A stretch of DNA of 64,000 bases, taken from the NCBI GenBank assembly GCA_951812535.1, contig CATOSK010000004.1:487074-551073 (forward strand). Direction: 5' to 3'. The notes under the pieces were generated by a model. That model saw only the letters and a list, made by a program, of their open reading frames with translations, searched no databases and was not told the origin of the DNA. The position numbers and the translations under genes are program-made. Below, one piece after another: positions 56,424 to 64,000 of the stretch (position 1 is its first letter; each line of letters starts with the position of its first letter). Source of the DNA: an uncultured Dehalococcoidia bacterium (GTDB lineage: Bacteria > Chloroflexota > Dehalococcoidia > Lucifugimonadales > UBA3495).

Positions 56424-56792
56424 GTGAACGCCGTGCATCGACTGGCCTATCCTTTGCTGATGATGCTCCTACCCCGCTTCCTGCCCCGCCTATTGAAGTA
56501 TGCACTGGCGGTATGGCGGTTGACCTTCGACCCCCGCGTAAACATCGTTCTGCGGGCCCTGGTTCCGGCCGCGCTGCTGTACGTTCTGCTTCCGACGGAC
56601 CTCGTGAGGGACAAGATACCCATCATCGGCCGGTTCGACGACGTTATCGTGTTCGGAGTGGCCCTGCTGTTCCTGTTCAAGCTGGCCCCCCGGTACGTGG
56701 TCGACCAGCACCTGGGAAACCCGCCCAGGGACCATGCGGGGGATGACCCCGACAACGTGGTGGACGGCCAGTCGCGGCCCGTTGACGATTAG
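56424..56792 (+). CDS. DUF1232 (YkvA-type) membrane protein
   Basis: The 122-residue protein has the DUF1232 pattern NIVLRALVPAALLYVLLPTDLVRDKIPIIGRFDDVIVFGVALLFL with two hydrophobic segments and the conserved P-x-D-x-x-D-x-x-P-x-x-G-x-x-D form. The family is a small inner-membrane protein of unknown function. The GTG start at 56424 follows AGGAG. It is followed by HemW in the same direction with a 36-bp gap, so they may be co-transcribed. Confidence 0.85.
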   Translation: MNAVHRLAYPLLMMLLPRFLPRLLKYALAVWRLTFDPRVNIVLRALVPAALLYVLLPTDLVRDKIPIIGRFDDVIVFGVALLFLFKLAPRYVVDQHLGNPPRDHAGDDPDNVVDGQSRPVDD

Positions 56793-56828
56793 ACGGGACG
56801 CGCTGCCCGTAACCGCTGGGGCAGTTAC

Positions 56829-58106
56829 TTGACAGCAGCGGGCAATACCGGGGCATCGCAGGAAGAACACCAGCCCGTGGGGCCGCTCGCCTCCACAACC
56901 GGGCAGGGTATTTCCCTATACATTCACGTCCCCTTCTGCCAGACCAAGTGCCCCTATTGCGACTTCAACACCTACCAGGGGATTGAAAGCCTCTTCCACC
57001 CCTACCTCGAAGCCTTGTCAACCGAGGTTGCCCTGTGGGGGAAAACCTTGGGAAGTCCTGCGGTAAACACGGTTTTTTTCGGAGGCGGCACCCCTTCCTA
57101 CCTTCCCGAGGGTTCCATTGTCCGGCTGATGGACCGGATCCGGGAGGCGTTCCCCGTGGACGAAGACGCTGAAATCACCATAGAAGCCAACCCCGGTGAC
57201 TTGTCGGAGTCCCTTTGCCATAACCTTCTCGCGGCAGGGATAAACCGGATCAGCTTCGGCGTCCAGAGCTTGGACGACGGCCTGCTGAAGATGCTGGGCC
57301 GCCGCCATTCCGCCCAACAGGCGGCGGACGCCTTCGCCACCGCCACATTATGCGGGTTCGGCAACGCCAATCTGGATCTAATTTACGGGTTGCCCGGACA
57401 GACTATGGAACAATGGTGCAGTTCGGTGGAGGGCGTCGTCAGCCTCGGGCCTTCTCATGTTTCGCTTTATTGCTTGACTTTGGAAAGTGGAACCCCCATG
57501 CAGGTGTGGGTGCGCGATGGGGAGTTGCCGGACCCGGACCCGGACCTGGCCGCCGACATGTATGAATTGGCGCGGGAAGTGCTGGCGGAGGCGGGGTACC
57601 ACCATTACGAGATTTCGAACTGGGCGCTGCCGGGGCAGGAGTCGCGGCACAACCTGGCGTATTGGCTCAATCGCCCGTACCTGGGGGTAGGGCCGGGGGC
57701 CCATTCCAGGCTGGGAAGCCACAGGTTCTGGACGGTGAATTCTCCCCGGGCCTACATTGACGGGGCACGTCGGTGGCAAGAATCGGGGGCGTTCCCGGGC
57801 GCAGCACAGCTTGATTCGCCCGAAGGGGAAGCATTCCTGAAACACATTCCGACGGTCGGGGGCAGCGAGCACATCGACGCTACCCTGCGTTACGCCGAGA
57901 CCATGTTCCTGGGCCTGCGGCTGCTGGATGGGATGGACCTGGAAGAGGCCTCAGTTGGCGCGGGGACCGACCTGGCCCGGCGCTACGAGTCTGAGATTGG
58001 CGACCTGATCGACCTGGGGCTGCTGGAGGCCGGGGATTCCAACCTGAGGCTGACTCCCAAGGCGTATCTTATTGCCAACCAGGTGTTCACGCGCTTCCTG
58101 GAATAG
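56829..58106 (+). CDS. hemW: Radical SAM heme chaperone HemW
   Basis: The 425-residue protein belongs to the HemN/HemW family. YIHVPFCQTKCPYCDFNTY holds the CxxxCxxC cluster cysteines and lacks the extra cysteine of true HemN, as expected for HemW. FFGGGTPSYLPEG, ITIEANPGD, INRISFGVQSLDDGLLKMLGR and LDLIYGLPGQTMEQW are family blocks, and the C-terminal HemN_C domain follows (GLRLLDGMDLEEA). HemW inserts heme into respiratory proteins rather than acting as a coproporphyrinogen oxidase. The TTG start at 56829 gives about 25 extra N-terminal residues; GTG at 56879 or a nearby start is possible. Normal length is 375-400. Confidence 0.93.
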   Translation: MTAAGNTGASQEEHQPVGPLASTTGQGISLYIHVPFCQTKCPYCDFNTYQGIESLFHPYLEALSTEVALWGKTLGSPAVNTVFFGGGTPSYLPEGSIVRLMDRIREAFPVDEDAEITIEANPGDLSESLCHNLLAAGINRISFGVQSLDDGLLKMLGRRHSAQQAADAFATATLCGFGNANLDLIYGLPGQTMEQWCSSVEGVVSLGPSHVSLYCLTLESGTPMQVWVRDGELPDPDPDLAADMYELAREVLAEAGYHHYEISNWALPGQESRHNLAYWLNRPYLGVGPGAHSRLGSHRFWTVNSPRAYIDGARRWQESGAFPGAAQLDSPEGEAFLKHIPTVGGSEHIDATLRYAETMFLGLRLLDGMDLEEASVGAGTDLARRYESEIGDLIDLGLLEAGDSNLRLTPKAYLIANQVFTRFLE

Positions 58107-58136
58107 GAGCTGGCGACCGCTTAGTGTTCCGTCAGG

Positions 58137-58550
58137 TTAATGTTCCATCAGACCGGAGCCGTCGCGCTGCAAGATTTCTATTCGGACGTCATCGGGGCCG
58201 CGGACGAAGGCGATGCGGACGCCGGGCCGGATGGTACGGGGTTCGACGCAGATATCGGCTCCCTTGCTCTTGAGGTCCGCCACAGCCCCGTCCACGTCAT
58301 CGACCCTGAAGCCGAAGTGGTCCAGGCCCAGGTGGGGGTCGCGGGGGTTGGAGTCCATGTGCTCTTCAGGGGGGACGGTGGCGATGAAGATGGCCAGACC
58401 GTTCACGTCGAGGTCCACCCGGGGGGCGCCGTCGCTCTGAATAAGGTGGAGCACCTTGGCGCCGAACATGGTCTCAAAGAAGCTGGCCATCCCCTCGGGA
58501 TCCTTGGTCCTGACGTGGATGTGGTCGTAGGTGTAGGTATAGGTGGGCAT
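58137..58550 (-). CDS. VOC family (glyoxalase-like) protein
   Basis: The 137-residue protein has two beta-alpha-beta-beta-beta units of the vicinal oxygen chelate fold: YDHIHVRTKDPEGMASFFETMFGAKVLHL and LDHFGFRVDDVDGAVADLKSKGADI, ending IRPGVRIAFVRGPDDVRIEILQR. His10 or His12, the conserved His of GLDHFGF and Glu near the end are probable metal ligands, as in methylmalonyl-CoA epimerase or glyoxalase. The substrate cannot be assigned. GGAGAGACTC lies upstream of the ATG. It stands alone, convergent with hemW. Confidence 0.88.
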   Translation of the reverse strand: MPTYTYTYDHIHVRTKDPEGMASFFETMFGAKVLHLIQSDGAPRVDLDVNGLAIFIATVPPEEHMDSNPRDPHLGLDHFGFRVDDVDGAVADLKSKGADICVEPRTIRPGVRIAFVRGPDDVRIEILQRDGSGLMEH

Positions 58551-58719
58551 GAGTCTCTCCTGAATACCGTTGTTTGCTCAAGTCGGTTAACGGTATCCCC
58601 CGACTTTTGAGGTGTCAAGGAATCCACCAAGGCAAAGATGTTGGGATTCTGGAGCTCTCGTTGCCGCTTACGATGCACCGGCCAATCGAGGGATGGACAG
58701 GCAAACCTGTATCACGGCT

Positions 58720-58779
58720 CAATAGTTGCGAATGGGAAAAGCCCCTACCGTGCTGCGGCATCTGCATGGTGATGGTTTT
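58720..58779 (+). repeat. Diverged intergenic repeat, copy B
   Basis: Partner of 13492-13550. The core CCGTGCTGCGGCATCTGCATGG keeps the small hairpin. It lies in the gap between the VOC gene and the tandem array. Confidence 0.45.
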
Positions 58780-58844
58780 CAAGTTCAATAGCACGGGACG
58801 GGGCGGTGTGCGGTTATAGGCGGGTCGGCGCTACGGCGACAGAA

Positions 58845-59276
58845 TCTGGGTTCCCGCCTGCGCGGGAATGACGGGAGAGAGGGTTTGCCCCGGTTGCCGC
58901 TTCCGGGGGGAGGGCTGACCGGGGTCTGGGTTCCCGCCTGCGCGGGAATGACGGGAGAGAGGGGTAGCTCAGGTTGCCGTTTCGGGGGGAGGGTTGACCG
59001 GGGTCTGGGTTCCCGCCTGCGCGGGAATGACGGGAGAGAGGGGTAGCTCCGGTTGCCGCTTCCGGGGGGAGAGTTGACCGGGGTCTGGATTCCCGCCTCC
59101 GCGGGAATGACGGGAGAGAGGGTTTGCTCCGGTTGCCGTTTCTCGGGGGAAGGTTGCCTGGGGTCTGGGTTCCCGCCTGCGCGGGAATGACGGGAGAGAG
59201 GGTTTGCTCCGGTTGCCGTTTCTCGGGGGAAGGTTGACCGGGGTCTGGGTTCCCGCCTGCGCGGGAATGACGGGAA
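58845..59276 (+). repeat. Tandem array of six palindromic repeats, about 80 bp period
   Basis: TCTGGGTTCCCGCCTGCGCG followed by GGAATGACGGGAG starts at 58845, 58925, 59004, 59084, 59164 and 59244. The spacers of about 45 bp are also alike (GGTTGCCG followed by a G-rich run and TTGACC). The fourth copy has two base changes. The array makes up much of the 864-bp gap between the VOC gene and the riboswitch. It is not CRISPR: spacers are not unique and the repeat is a strong palindrome. Confidence 0.95.
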
Positions 59277-59348
59277 GGAAGACGGCGGGATTTGGGGAGG
59301 GCGGATGGTTTTGAGGCAGGCGGCGGAGTCGGCGACGCGGCGAACGTC

Positions 59349-59377
59349 TTGACTAGCCGGTTCAGCGCTTGTACCCT
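59349..59377 (+). promoter_or_regulatory. Probable promoter of the cobalamin operon
   Basis: TTGACT at 59349-59354 and TACCCT at 59372-59377 are 17 bp apart, about 30-40 bases before the riboswitch aptamer. Confidence 0.5.
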
Positions 59378-59414
59378 AGTGAAGGTTCAACAACGGCACC
59401 TTAAAAAGCAAAGC

Positions 59415-59600
59415 TGTCCTGCAGGTGGCCCCGATACGGGGCTGAAAAGGGAAGCCGGTGGAAATCCGGCGCGGACCCGCCACTGTAACTGGAGAGAGCA
59501 CCCCATCGGGATTAACCCGGGTCACTGGTCGAAACGGACTGGGAAGACTGGGGCTGCTCGAAATAGCCAGGAGCCAGGAGACCTGCCCGCAGGCATGAAA
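59415..59600 (+). promoter_or_regulatory. Cobalamin (adenosylcobalamin) riboswitch
   Basis: The conserved core GGGAAGCCGGTGGAAATCCG is at 59449-59468, followed by the GCGGACCCGCCACTGTAA block with the B12 box and, at the end of the aptamer, AGCCAGGAGACCTGCC (59570). P1 is formed by CTGCAGG and CCTGC-type ends. A second small hairpin and a terminator follow (59657). When cobalamin is bound, expression of downstream genes should fall. Confidence 0.95.
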
Positions 59601-59656
59601 CTGAACCCTTCGCGGAACGAGGGTGCATTCAACCTGCATCTGAAACGGCATACCTC

Positions 59657-59682
59657 AACCCGATCGAAGGATCGGGTTTTTT
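59657..59682 (+). terminator. Riboswitch-controlled terminator
   Basis: AACCCGATC and GATCGGGTT pair over nine bases with loop GAAG, followed by TTTTG. Its position after the aptamer suits control by transcription termination. Confidence 0.85.
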
Positions 59683-59880
59683 GTTTGGCAGTTTCGCTGG
59701 AGCTTCCCCGGTTGCCCGGGGCGCGGCCCCGGCAGGAACCGCCGCTGAACCCTGCGGGCCGATGCCGTTCCTCCTCCTCGGCATTGGCCCCAGGTACCCC
59801 GGAAGGGAGGCGGGGCGGGGAACCAGGGGCATGCCCGATCCCCGCTCCACCAAGAAACCCGCACGGCAAAAGGAGGGCCA

Positions 59881-60228
59881 TTGCCCGGACACCAGCAGGA
59901 ACTCAACATCATAGTGTGTATCGATCCCCGCCGGTGCGGCTACGTACCGGACGACATGGGACGCAAGGGCCCGGAGTTGTTGACAGGGCTTCGGCAGGCC
60001 GTGGTTGACAATGACTGGGCCGACAAAGTGCAGGTTACTCCCTGCCGGTGCATTTTTGGCTGTACCTACGGCCCCAGGCTGGACGCGGTCAGCAGACACG
60101 GCGGGGGCAAAGTCCTCTATGGTTCTACGGAAGGGAAGGCCACGATTTCCCGAAGAGGGACCGTCGACTTCCGACGTATCCCTCCTGATTTGACCCAACT
60201 GGTCTCGGATAACCTGGGGACGGAGTAG
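59881..60228 (+). CDS. Small [2Fe-2S] thioredoxin-like protein, B12-controlled
   Basis: The 115-residue protein has cysteines at 13, 19, 55, 57 and 61 (IVCIDPRRCGY and VTPCRCIFGCTYGPRL), and the arrangement resembles thioredoxin-fold ferredoxins ([2Fe-2S] or metal-binding DUF1636-like). Its place directly behind a cobalamin riboswitch suggests a role in cobalamin synthesis, corrin reduction or metal handling; this is inference. A TTG start at 59881 follows AGGAGGG. It would be the first gene of the transcript. The 198 bp after the terminator (59683-59880) contain nothing else. Confidence 0.7.
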   Translation: MPGHQQELNIIVCIDPRRCGYVPDDMGRKGPELLTGLRQAVVDNDWADKVQVTPCRCIFGCTYGPRLDAVSRHGGGKVLYGSTEGKATISRRGTVDFRRIPPDLTQLVSDNLGTE

Positions 60229-60337
60229 CGTTAAGCCGTCTATGGCCGCATAATAGGGAAACGATCAATCACACGGCAAACAATCGCGCGGTCAAATTCC
60301 ACGGTCAACCCCACAATCTACCCAGGGAGGCCCATTG

Positions 60338-60736
60338 ATGCTTCGGCAAATGCTGGAAGAATGCCAGAAGGGGACCAAGGGCGTCGGGTTCAACGAGGTC
60401 GTGTTGATGGTTTCGAACACGGCCGGCACCGCCGAAGTCTACATGATGATGGACGACCTGCGTTTCACCGAAAAGGAAGACATCGTCACCTTCATGGACC
60501 CCGACGGCACCCACCTGCATCTCAACCTGGACCTGGTCCGGGAGGTTGAGTTCATTCACCAGATGAACGAACGCGACCTGCCGAGCTACTCGGTGTGGTT
60601 CAAGGATGAGGAGCGAGAGACGGTATTCAGGATCTACCTCCGGAAGTCGGACGACGACGAGACCAACCAACCCAGGCACGACCTCTTCATGCACCTGCTG
60701 GAAAAATACGGCAAGACGGTGCAGGTCAATGGGTAG
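60338..60736 (+). CDS. Hypothetical protein, 132 aa, in B12-controlled unit
   Basis: The protein MLRQMLEECQKGTKGV... then VGFNEVVLMVSNTAGTAEVY, MMMDDLRFTEKEDIVTFMD, THLHLNLDLVREVEFIHQMN and YSVWFKDEERETVFRIYLRK looks like an alpha/beta protein with a sheet of alternating strands. It faintly resembles heme-utilisation proteins of the ChuX/HutX type but I would not assign it. The ATG at 60338 has AGGGAGG upstream. It is the second gene after the cobalamin riboswitch and is followed by a palindromic repeat and cobB. Confidence 0.6.
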   Translation: MLRQMLEECQKGTKGVGFNEVVLMVSNTAGTAEVYMMMDDLRFTEKEDIVTFMDPDGTHLHLNLDLVREVEFIHQMNERDLPSYSVWFKDEERETVFRIYLRKSDDDETNQPRHDLFMHLLEKYGKTVQVNG

Positions 60737-60821
60737 GGTTGCTCCGGTCGGGGCGATTGGACCAGTGGTAGGTAGGCGGGGCGGCAGGTGAATGGTCAAT
60801 ACGACGACGCCGGGAACGGCG

Positions 60822-60861
60822 GACGGGGGTCTGGATTCCCGCCTGCGCGGGAATGACGGGA
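60822..60861 (+). repeat. Dispersed palindromic repeat in front of cobB
   Basis: GGGGTCTGGATTCCCGCCTG followed by CGCGGGAATGACGGGAG. It lies inside the 282-bp gap before cobB, whose remaining bases hold shorter GGAATGACGG fragments (60892, 60940) and no gene. Confidence 0.9.
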
Positions 60862-61018
60862 GAGATGGGGGCGCTGGGGCAGGCTCTGGGCAGGAATGAC
60901 GGTAGAGCCTGCAGGAATGGTGGGAGGAGATGGAGTCGGGAATGACGGGAGGATAGTTGAGAGGACCTAGTCAGACTTCATTCGATTGCCCGGCGGCTCT
61001 CTCCGGAGAGAATGCCCC

Positions 61019-62404
61019 ATGACGGCGGCGGTGGTTGTCGCCGGGGTACGGAGCGGCGTTGGCAAGACGACGATCGCCACCGGCATTATGGGAGCGCTGA
61101 CGCGCCTGGGATACCGGGTGCAGCCGTTCAAGTCGGGACCGGACTACATTGACCCGTCGTATCACACGCTGGCCTGCGGGACACCCTCGCGCAACTTGGA
61201 CACATGGATGCTTCCCCATGCCACGGTGTCGGAATTGTTCCAGCGGGCGAGTTCCCGGGGAGACATTTCCATCGTCGAAGGGGTCATGGGGGTATTCGAC
61301 GGGCATTCCAGCCTGGATGAGGAAGGATCCACAGCGCAACTGGCAAAACTGCTGGGGGCCCCGGTCATCCTGGTCGCAGACGCCTCCAAGGTGGCCCGGA
61401 GCGTCGCGGCGGAGGTCCTGGGCTACCAGAAGTTTGACCCCGACCTGAGAATTGCGGGCGTGATCCTCAACGGAGTGGGAGGGCCCCGGCACCTGGAGTT
61501 CTGCCAGCCCCAAATCGAGGCGACCACCGGGATACCAGTGGTGGGCTACCTGCCCCGCAGGGATGAGTTTGTGCAGCCGGAACGGCACTTGGGCCTGATC
61601 CCCACGGTCGAGGGAACGGTGGTGGATGAGTGGTACGACGCCGTAATCGGGCAGGTTAACGAAACCATCGACCTGGACCGGGTCCTGGAGTTGGCCCGCA
61701 CCGCCCGGCCGGAGGAGACGGCGCCGAGTCTTCGGGGGGAAGTCCCACCGGTGTTCCCGGAGGAACTCCAGCCGAAGCGAGCCAGGATCGCGGTGGCCCA
61801 GGACCAGGCTTTCAGCTTCTACTACCAGGACTCGCTGGACCTGCTGGAGGCGTGGGGGGCGGAGCTGGCCCCATTCAGTCCATTGACCGACCCGGGCCTG
61901 CCGGCGGGAAGCACGGGAGTGTATATTGGGGGAGGGTTCCCGGAAATGTTTGCCCGGGAACTCTCAGAGAACAGGGCCATGATCGGGGCGATGCGGAACG
62001 CCGTGGACCGGGACATTCCGGTTTACGCCGAGTGCGGCGGCCTGATGTACCTGGGGAAGAGCCTGTCCGACCTGGAGGGGGTGCAGTTTCCCATGGTTGG
62101 GGCGATTCCGGTTGTCTCAACGATGGATGGGCGACGCCTTCACCTGGGCTACCGGGAGATTGAATCGCAGGATGACAGCCCGCTGCTGCGGCAGGGAGAG
62201 CGGGCACGGGGCCATGAATTCCATTGGTCGGTGCTGGAGCAACCGCCGGACCCGGGCCAATCCGTGTACAAGGTCCTGGACCAGGACGGCCGTCCCGAAG
62301 GGTTTCGGGCCGGCAGCGTCTGGGCGTCCTACATTCACGTCCACCTGGGCAGCAAACCATCACTGGCCCGCCGGTTCGTGGAGATATGCTCCAGGGACGG
62401 GTAG
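61019..62404 (+). CDS. cobB/cbiA: Cobyrinate a,c-diamide synthase
   Basis: The 461-residue enzyme amidates the a and c side chains of cobyrinic acid using glutamine and ATP. The N-terminal ATP-binding domain is seen in VVVAGVRSGVGKTTIATGIMGAL and VQPFKSGPDYIDPSYHTLACG; the glutaminase domain has YAECGGLMYLGKSL with the catalytic cysteine, and ends with SYIHVHLGS. The aerobic (CobB) and anaerobic (CbiA) types cannot be separated by eye. The ATG at 61019 is preceded by GGAGAG. The next gene is cobO, 66 bp downstream; both are in the cobalamin cluster. Confidence 0.95.
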   Translation: MTAAVVVAGVRSGVGKTTIATGIMGALTRLGYRVQPFKSGPDYIDPSYHTLACGTPSRNLDTWMLPHATVSELFQRASSRGDISIVEGVMGVFDGHSSLDEEGSTAQLAKLLGAPVILVADASKVARSVAAEVLGYQKFDPDLRIAGVILNGVGGPRHLEFCQPQIEATTGIPVVGYLPRRDEFVQPERHLGLIPTVEGTVVDEWYDAVIGQVNETIDLDRVLELARTARPEETAPSLRGEVPPVFPEELQPKRARIAVAQDQAFSFYYQDSLDLLEAWGAELAPFSPLTDPGLPAGSTGVYIGGGFPEMFARELSENRAMIGAMRNAVDRDIPVYAECGGLMYLGKSLSDLEGVQFPMVGAIPVVSTMDGRRLHLGYREIESQDDSPLLRQGERARGHEFHWSVLEQPPDPGQSVYKVLDQDGRPEGFRAGSVWASYIHVHLGSKPSLARRFVEICSRDG

Positions 62405-62470
62405 GCTTGGCCGTAGGCAGTACATCGAAAACAAGACGCTGAAAAAGACGCCGAAACGAGGAGCCGAAGC

Positions 62471-63046
62471 ATGAGCACCCAGCAATCCGCGCCCGAACCC
62501 GGGCCCCAGTCGGTTAAGGGGCCGAGAATCAACAAGGGACTGGTGATAGTCAACACGGGCAACGGCAAAGGGAAAACCACCGCCGCCATGGGAGTGTTGT
62601 TCCGGGCGTGGGGCCGGGACATGAAGGTCACAATGCTCCAGTTCATCAAGCACACGACGGCGAACTTCGGCGAGCAGCGGGCCGCCCAGAAGATCGGGGT
62701 AACGGTGCGGGCGATGGGGGACGGATTCACGTGGAGGTCCCAGGACCTGGAGCAGAGCGCGGACCTGGCGAGGGCCCTGTGGGAAGACGCCAAGGAAATC
62801 ATTGCCACGGGAGGTTACGACGTCGTGATCCTCGACGAGTTCACCTACCCGATGCACTACGGGTGGATTCCCGTTGAAGACGTGGTAGAGGTGCTCCGTA
62901 ACCGTCCCGACATGCTGCACGTTATCATAACCGGCCGCCACGCCCCGGAAGGCCTAGTGGAGTTTGCGGACCTGGTCACCGAAATGAACGTGGTCAAGCA
63001 CCCCTATCACAGCGGGATCAAGGCGCAACCAGGGATCGAATTCTAG
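62471..63046 (+). CDS. cobO: Cob(I)yrinic acid a,c-diamide adenosyltransferase
   Basis: The 191-residue enzyme is of the CobO/BtuR type and adds the adenosyl group to reduced corrinoid. The ATP site [26 protein letters not shown] is at residues 26-50; [34 protein letters not shown] and [43 protein letters not shown] complete the family pattern. The ATG has a moderate site, GAGGAGCCGAAGC. It lies between cobB and cobT. Confidence 0.96.
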   Translation: MSTQQSAPEPGPQSVKGPRINKGLVIVNTGNGKGKTTAAMGVLFRAWGRDMKVTMLQFIKHTTANFGEQRAAQKIGVTVRAMGDGFTWRSQDLEQSADLARALWEDAKEIIATGGYDVVILDEFTYPMHYGWIPVEDVVEVLRNRPDMLHVIITGRHAPEGLVEFADLVTEMNVVKHPYHSGIKAQPGIEF

Positions 63047-63129
63047 GTCTTCGCTATCCGAATGCGAGGAGCCGCGGAGCAGGTCCGCGGGAGCACTCCC
63101 GGTTGGAGCCACGATTGGAAGGAGCCGGC

Positions 63130-64000
63130 ATGGCCATATCAACCCTGGTGGATTCGACACTTGAAGCCATCGGGTCCCTGGACGAGGCGGCAATGGCAGC
63201 CGCCCGGGCCCGGCAGGACACGCTGACCAAGCCCCCGGGCAGCCTGGGAAGGCTGGAGGAACTGTCGATTTCCCTGGCAGGAATGGTGGGCGAGGAAATC
63301 CCCCAGATCCGGCGCAAGGCAGTGATCCTGGCGGCCGGCGATCATGGCGTAGTCGCCGAGGGAGTCAGCCCGTATCCCCAGGAAGTCACGCCGCAAATGG
63401 TGCTGAATTTCCTGCGGGGGGGCGCCGGAATCAACGTTCTGGCGCGCCATGCCGGGGCTGAGATCGCAATCATCGACGCCGGAGTGGCCGGAGACCTGGA
63501 GGCCAACCCGCTGGTCCGTTCCGCCAAAGCGGGACGGGGAACGGCCAACATGGCGGTTGGTCCCGCCATGACGCGGGAACAGGCGATCCAGTGCCTGGAG
63601 ACGGGCATCAGCGCCGCCCAAGAACAGATAGCCGCCGGGGCCGATCTGCTGGCCTTCGGGGACATGGGCATCGGGAATACGACTCCTTCCAGCGCGATTA
63701 CCGCGGTGATAACCGGGGCTGACCCGGAGGTGACCACCGGCAGGGGCACCGGCCTGGACGATCCGGGGCTGGCGCACAAGGTAGAAGTCGTGCGCCGCTC
63801 CATCGCGGTGAATACGCCCGATCCATCCGATGGGCTGGACGTGCTTACGAAGGTGGGCGGGTTCGAGATCGGGGTGCTGGCGGGAGGGATGCTGGGAGCG
63901 GCGGCAGGGCGGCGTCCGGTCCTGATTGACGGTTTCATATCCGGCGCAGCCGCGCTGATCGCATGGCGGCTGTCCCCGCAGGCGTCGAAGTATTTCATCG
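63130..64000 (+). CDS. cobT: Nicotinate-nucleotide-dimethylbenzimidazole phosphoribosyltransferase, partial
   Basis: The frame is open to the end of the window (290 codons; about 350 are normal). CobT activates the lower-ligand base for the nucleotide loop of cobalamin. DTLTKPPGSLGRLEELSISLAGM, VILAAGDHGVVAEGVSPYPQEVT, FGDMGIGNTTPSSAITA and LTKVGGFEIGVLAGGMLGAAAG and RRPVLIDGFISGAAALIA are family motifs, and the catalytic glutamate should lie just beyond the end. AAGGAGCC stands before the ATG. It is the fifth gene of the B12 unit. Confidence 0.96.
   Translation, partial: MAISTLVDSTLEAIGSLDEAAMAAARARQDTLTKPPGSLGRLEELSISLAGMVGEEIPQIRRKAVILAAGDHGVVAEGVSPYPQEVTPQMVLNFLRGGAGINVLARHAGAEIAIIDAGVAGDLEANPLVRSAKAGRGTANMAVGPAMTREQAIQCLETGISAAQEQIAAGADLLAFGDMGIGNTTPSSAITAVITGADPEVTTGRGTGLDDPGLAHKVEVVRRSIAVNTPDPSDGLDVLTKVGGFEIGVLAGGMLGAAAGRRPVLIDGFISGAAALIAWRLSPQASKYFI

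Noticed and set aside
58845..59276. CRISPR array
   Set aside because: Spacers are alike rather than unique, the unit is 80 bp, the repeat is a strong palindrome shared with single intergenic copies, and no cas gene is near.

Overview
The window looks like a chromosomal piece of an uncultured, high-GC Chloroflexota bacterium (Dehalococcoidia / SAR202-like is my best guess). The reasons are the mix of a CaiB-type CoA transferase, two MmgE/PrpD proteins, several SMP-30/NHL lactonase-like beta-propellers, DinB and cupin proteins, a coproheme-type chlorite-dismutase-fold protein, a seven-iron ferredoxin, and a 23S rRNA gene standing apart from 16S and 5S. The taxonomy is an inference from gene content only. 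The genetic code is the standard bacterial one: many intact genes end in TGA.

Layout. 1-1022: end of an IS3-type insertion sequence with a broken transposase. 1249-11131: catabolic and redox genes (CoA transferase, MmgE/PrpD, alpha/beta hydrolase, Rieske protein, membrane-anchored molybdopterin oxidoreductase, M20 peptidase). 11636-15452: Lrp/AsnC regulator, ferredoxin, HemQ-like protein, NHL protein, ComB. 15644-21986: FAD oxidoreductase, yraN-rnhB, mnmA, leuB and a Ca/Na exchanger. 22326-25185: small regulators and a JAMM protease. 25591-34318: enoyl-CoA hydratase, a GPP34-cytochrome P450 fusion, RidA, OsmC, a KefB-like antiporter, a HAD phosphatase and a cobalamin-binding-type protein. 34529-43565: LON-domain protein, lactonase-like genes, second MmgE/PrpD, MOSC, enoyl-CoA hydratase, PncC, MFS. 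43728-47610: 23S rRNA with its own promoter and processing stem, interrupted by a group I intron, then initiator tRNA. 47897-58550: DinB, bicupin dioxygenase, thioredoxin-like lipoprotein, CocE hydrolase, radical SAM proteins, Mg-chelatase-like AAA ATPase, HemW. 58845-64000: a tandem palindrome array, then a cobalamin riboswitch followed by two small genes, cobB, cobO and the start of cobT.

The most striking result is that three genes are each interrupted by one in-frame TGA where the protein family has a conserved or redox cysteine: an OsmC-like protein (TGA at 30167), a cobalamin-binding/ABC-substrate-binding-type protein (33674) and a TlpA/AhpC-type thioredoxin-fold lipoprotein (50193). 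In all three the frame stays open to a sensible C-terminus, and a 6-7 bp hairpin with a 4-5 nt apical loop (G at the second loop position) begins its loop 16-20 nt after the TGA, as expected for a bacterial SECIS element. I read these as selenoproteins. The third family is, to my knowledge, not a standard selenoprotein family. No sel genes lie in this window.

Other notable points are the GPP34 (GOLPH3-like) domain fused to a P450, a compact group I intron in helix 69 of 23S rRNA, a polytopic molybdopterin oxidoreductase with an internal Tat-like motif, and a B12 riboswitch that controls two uncharacterised small proteins ahead of the cobalamin genes. Short palindromic repeats based on CCCGCCTGCGCGGG are scattered through intergenic regions and form a six-unit, 80-bp-period tandem array before the riboswitch.
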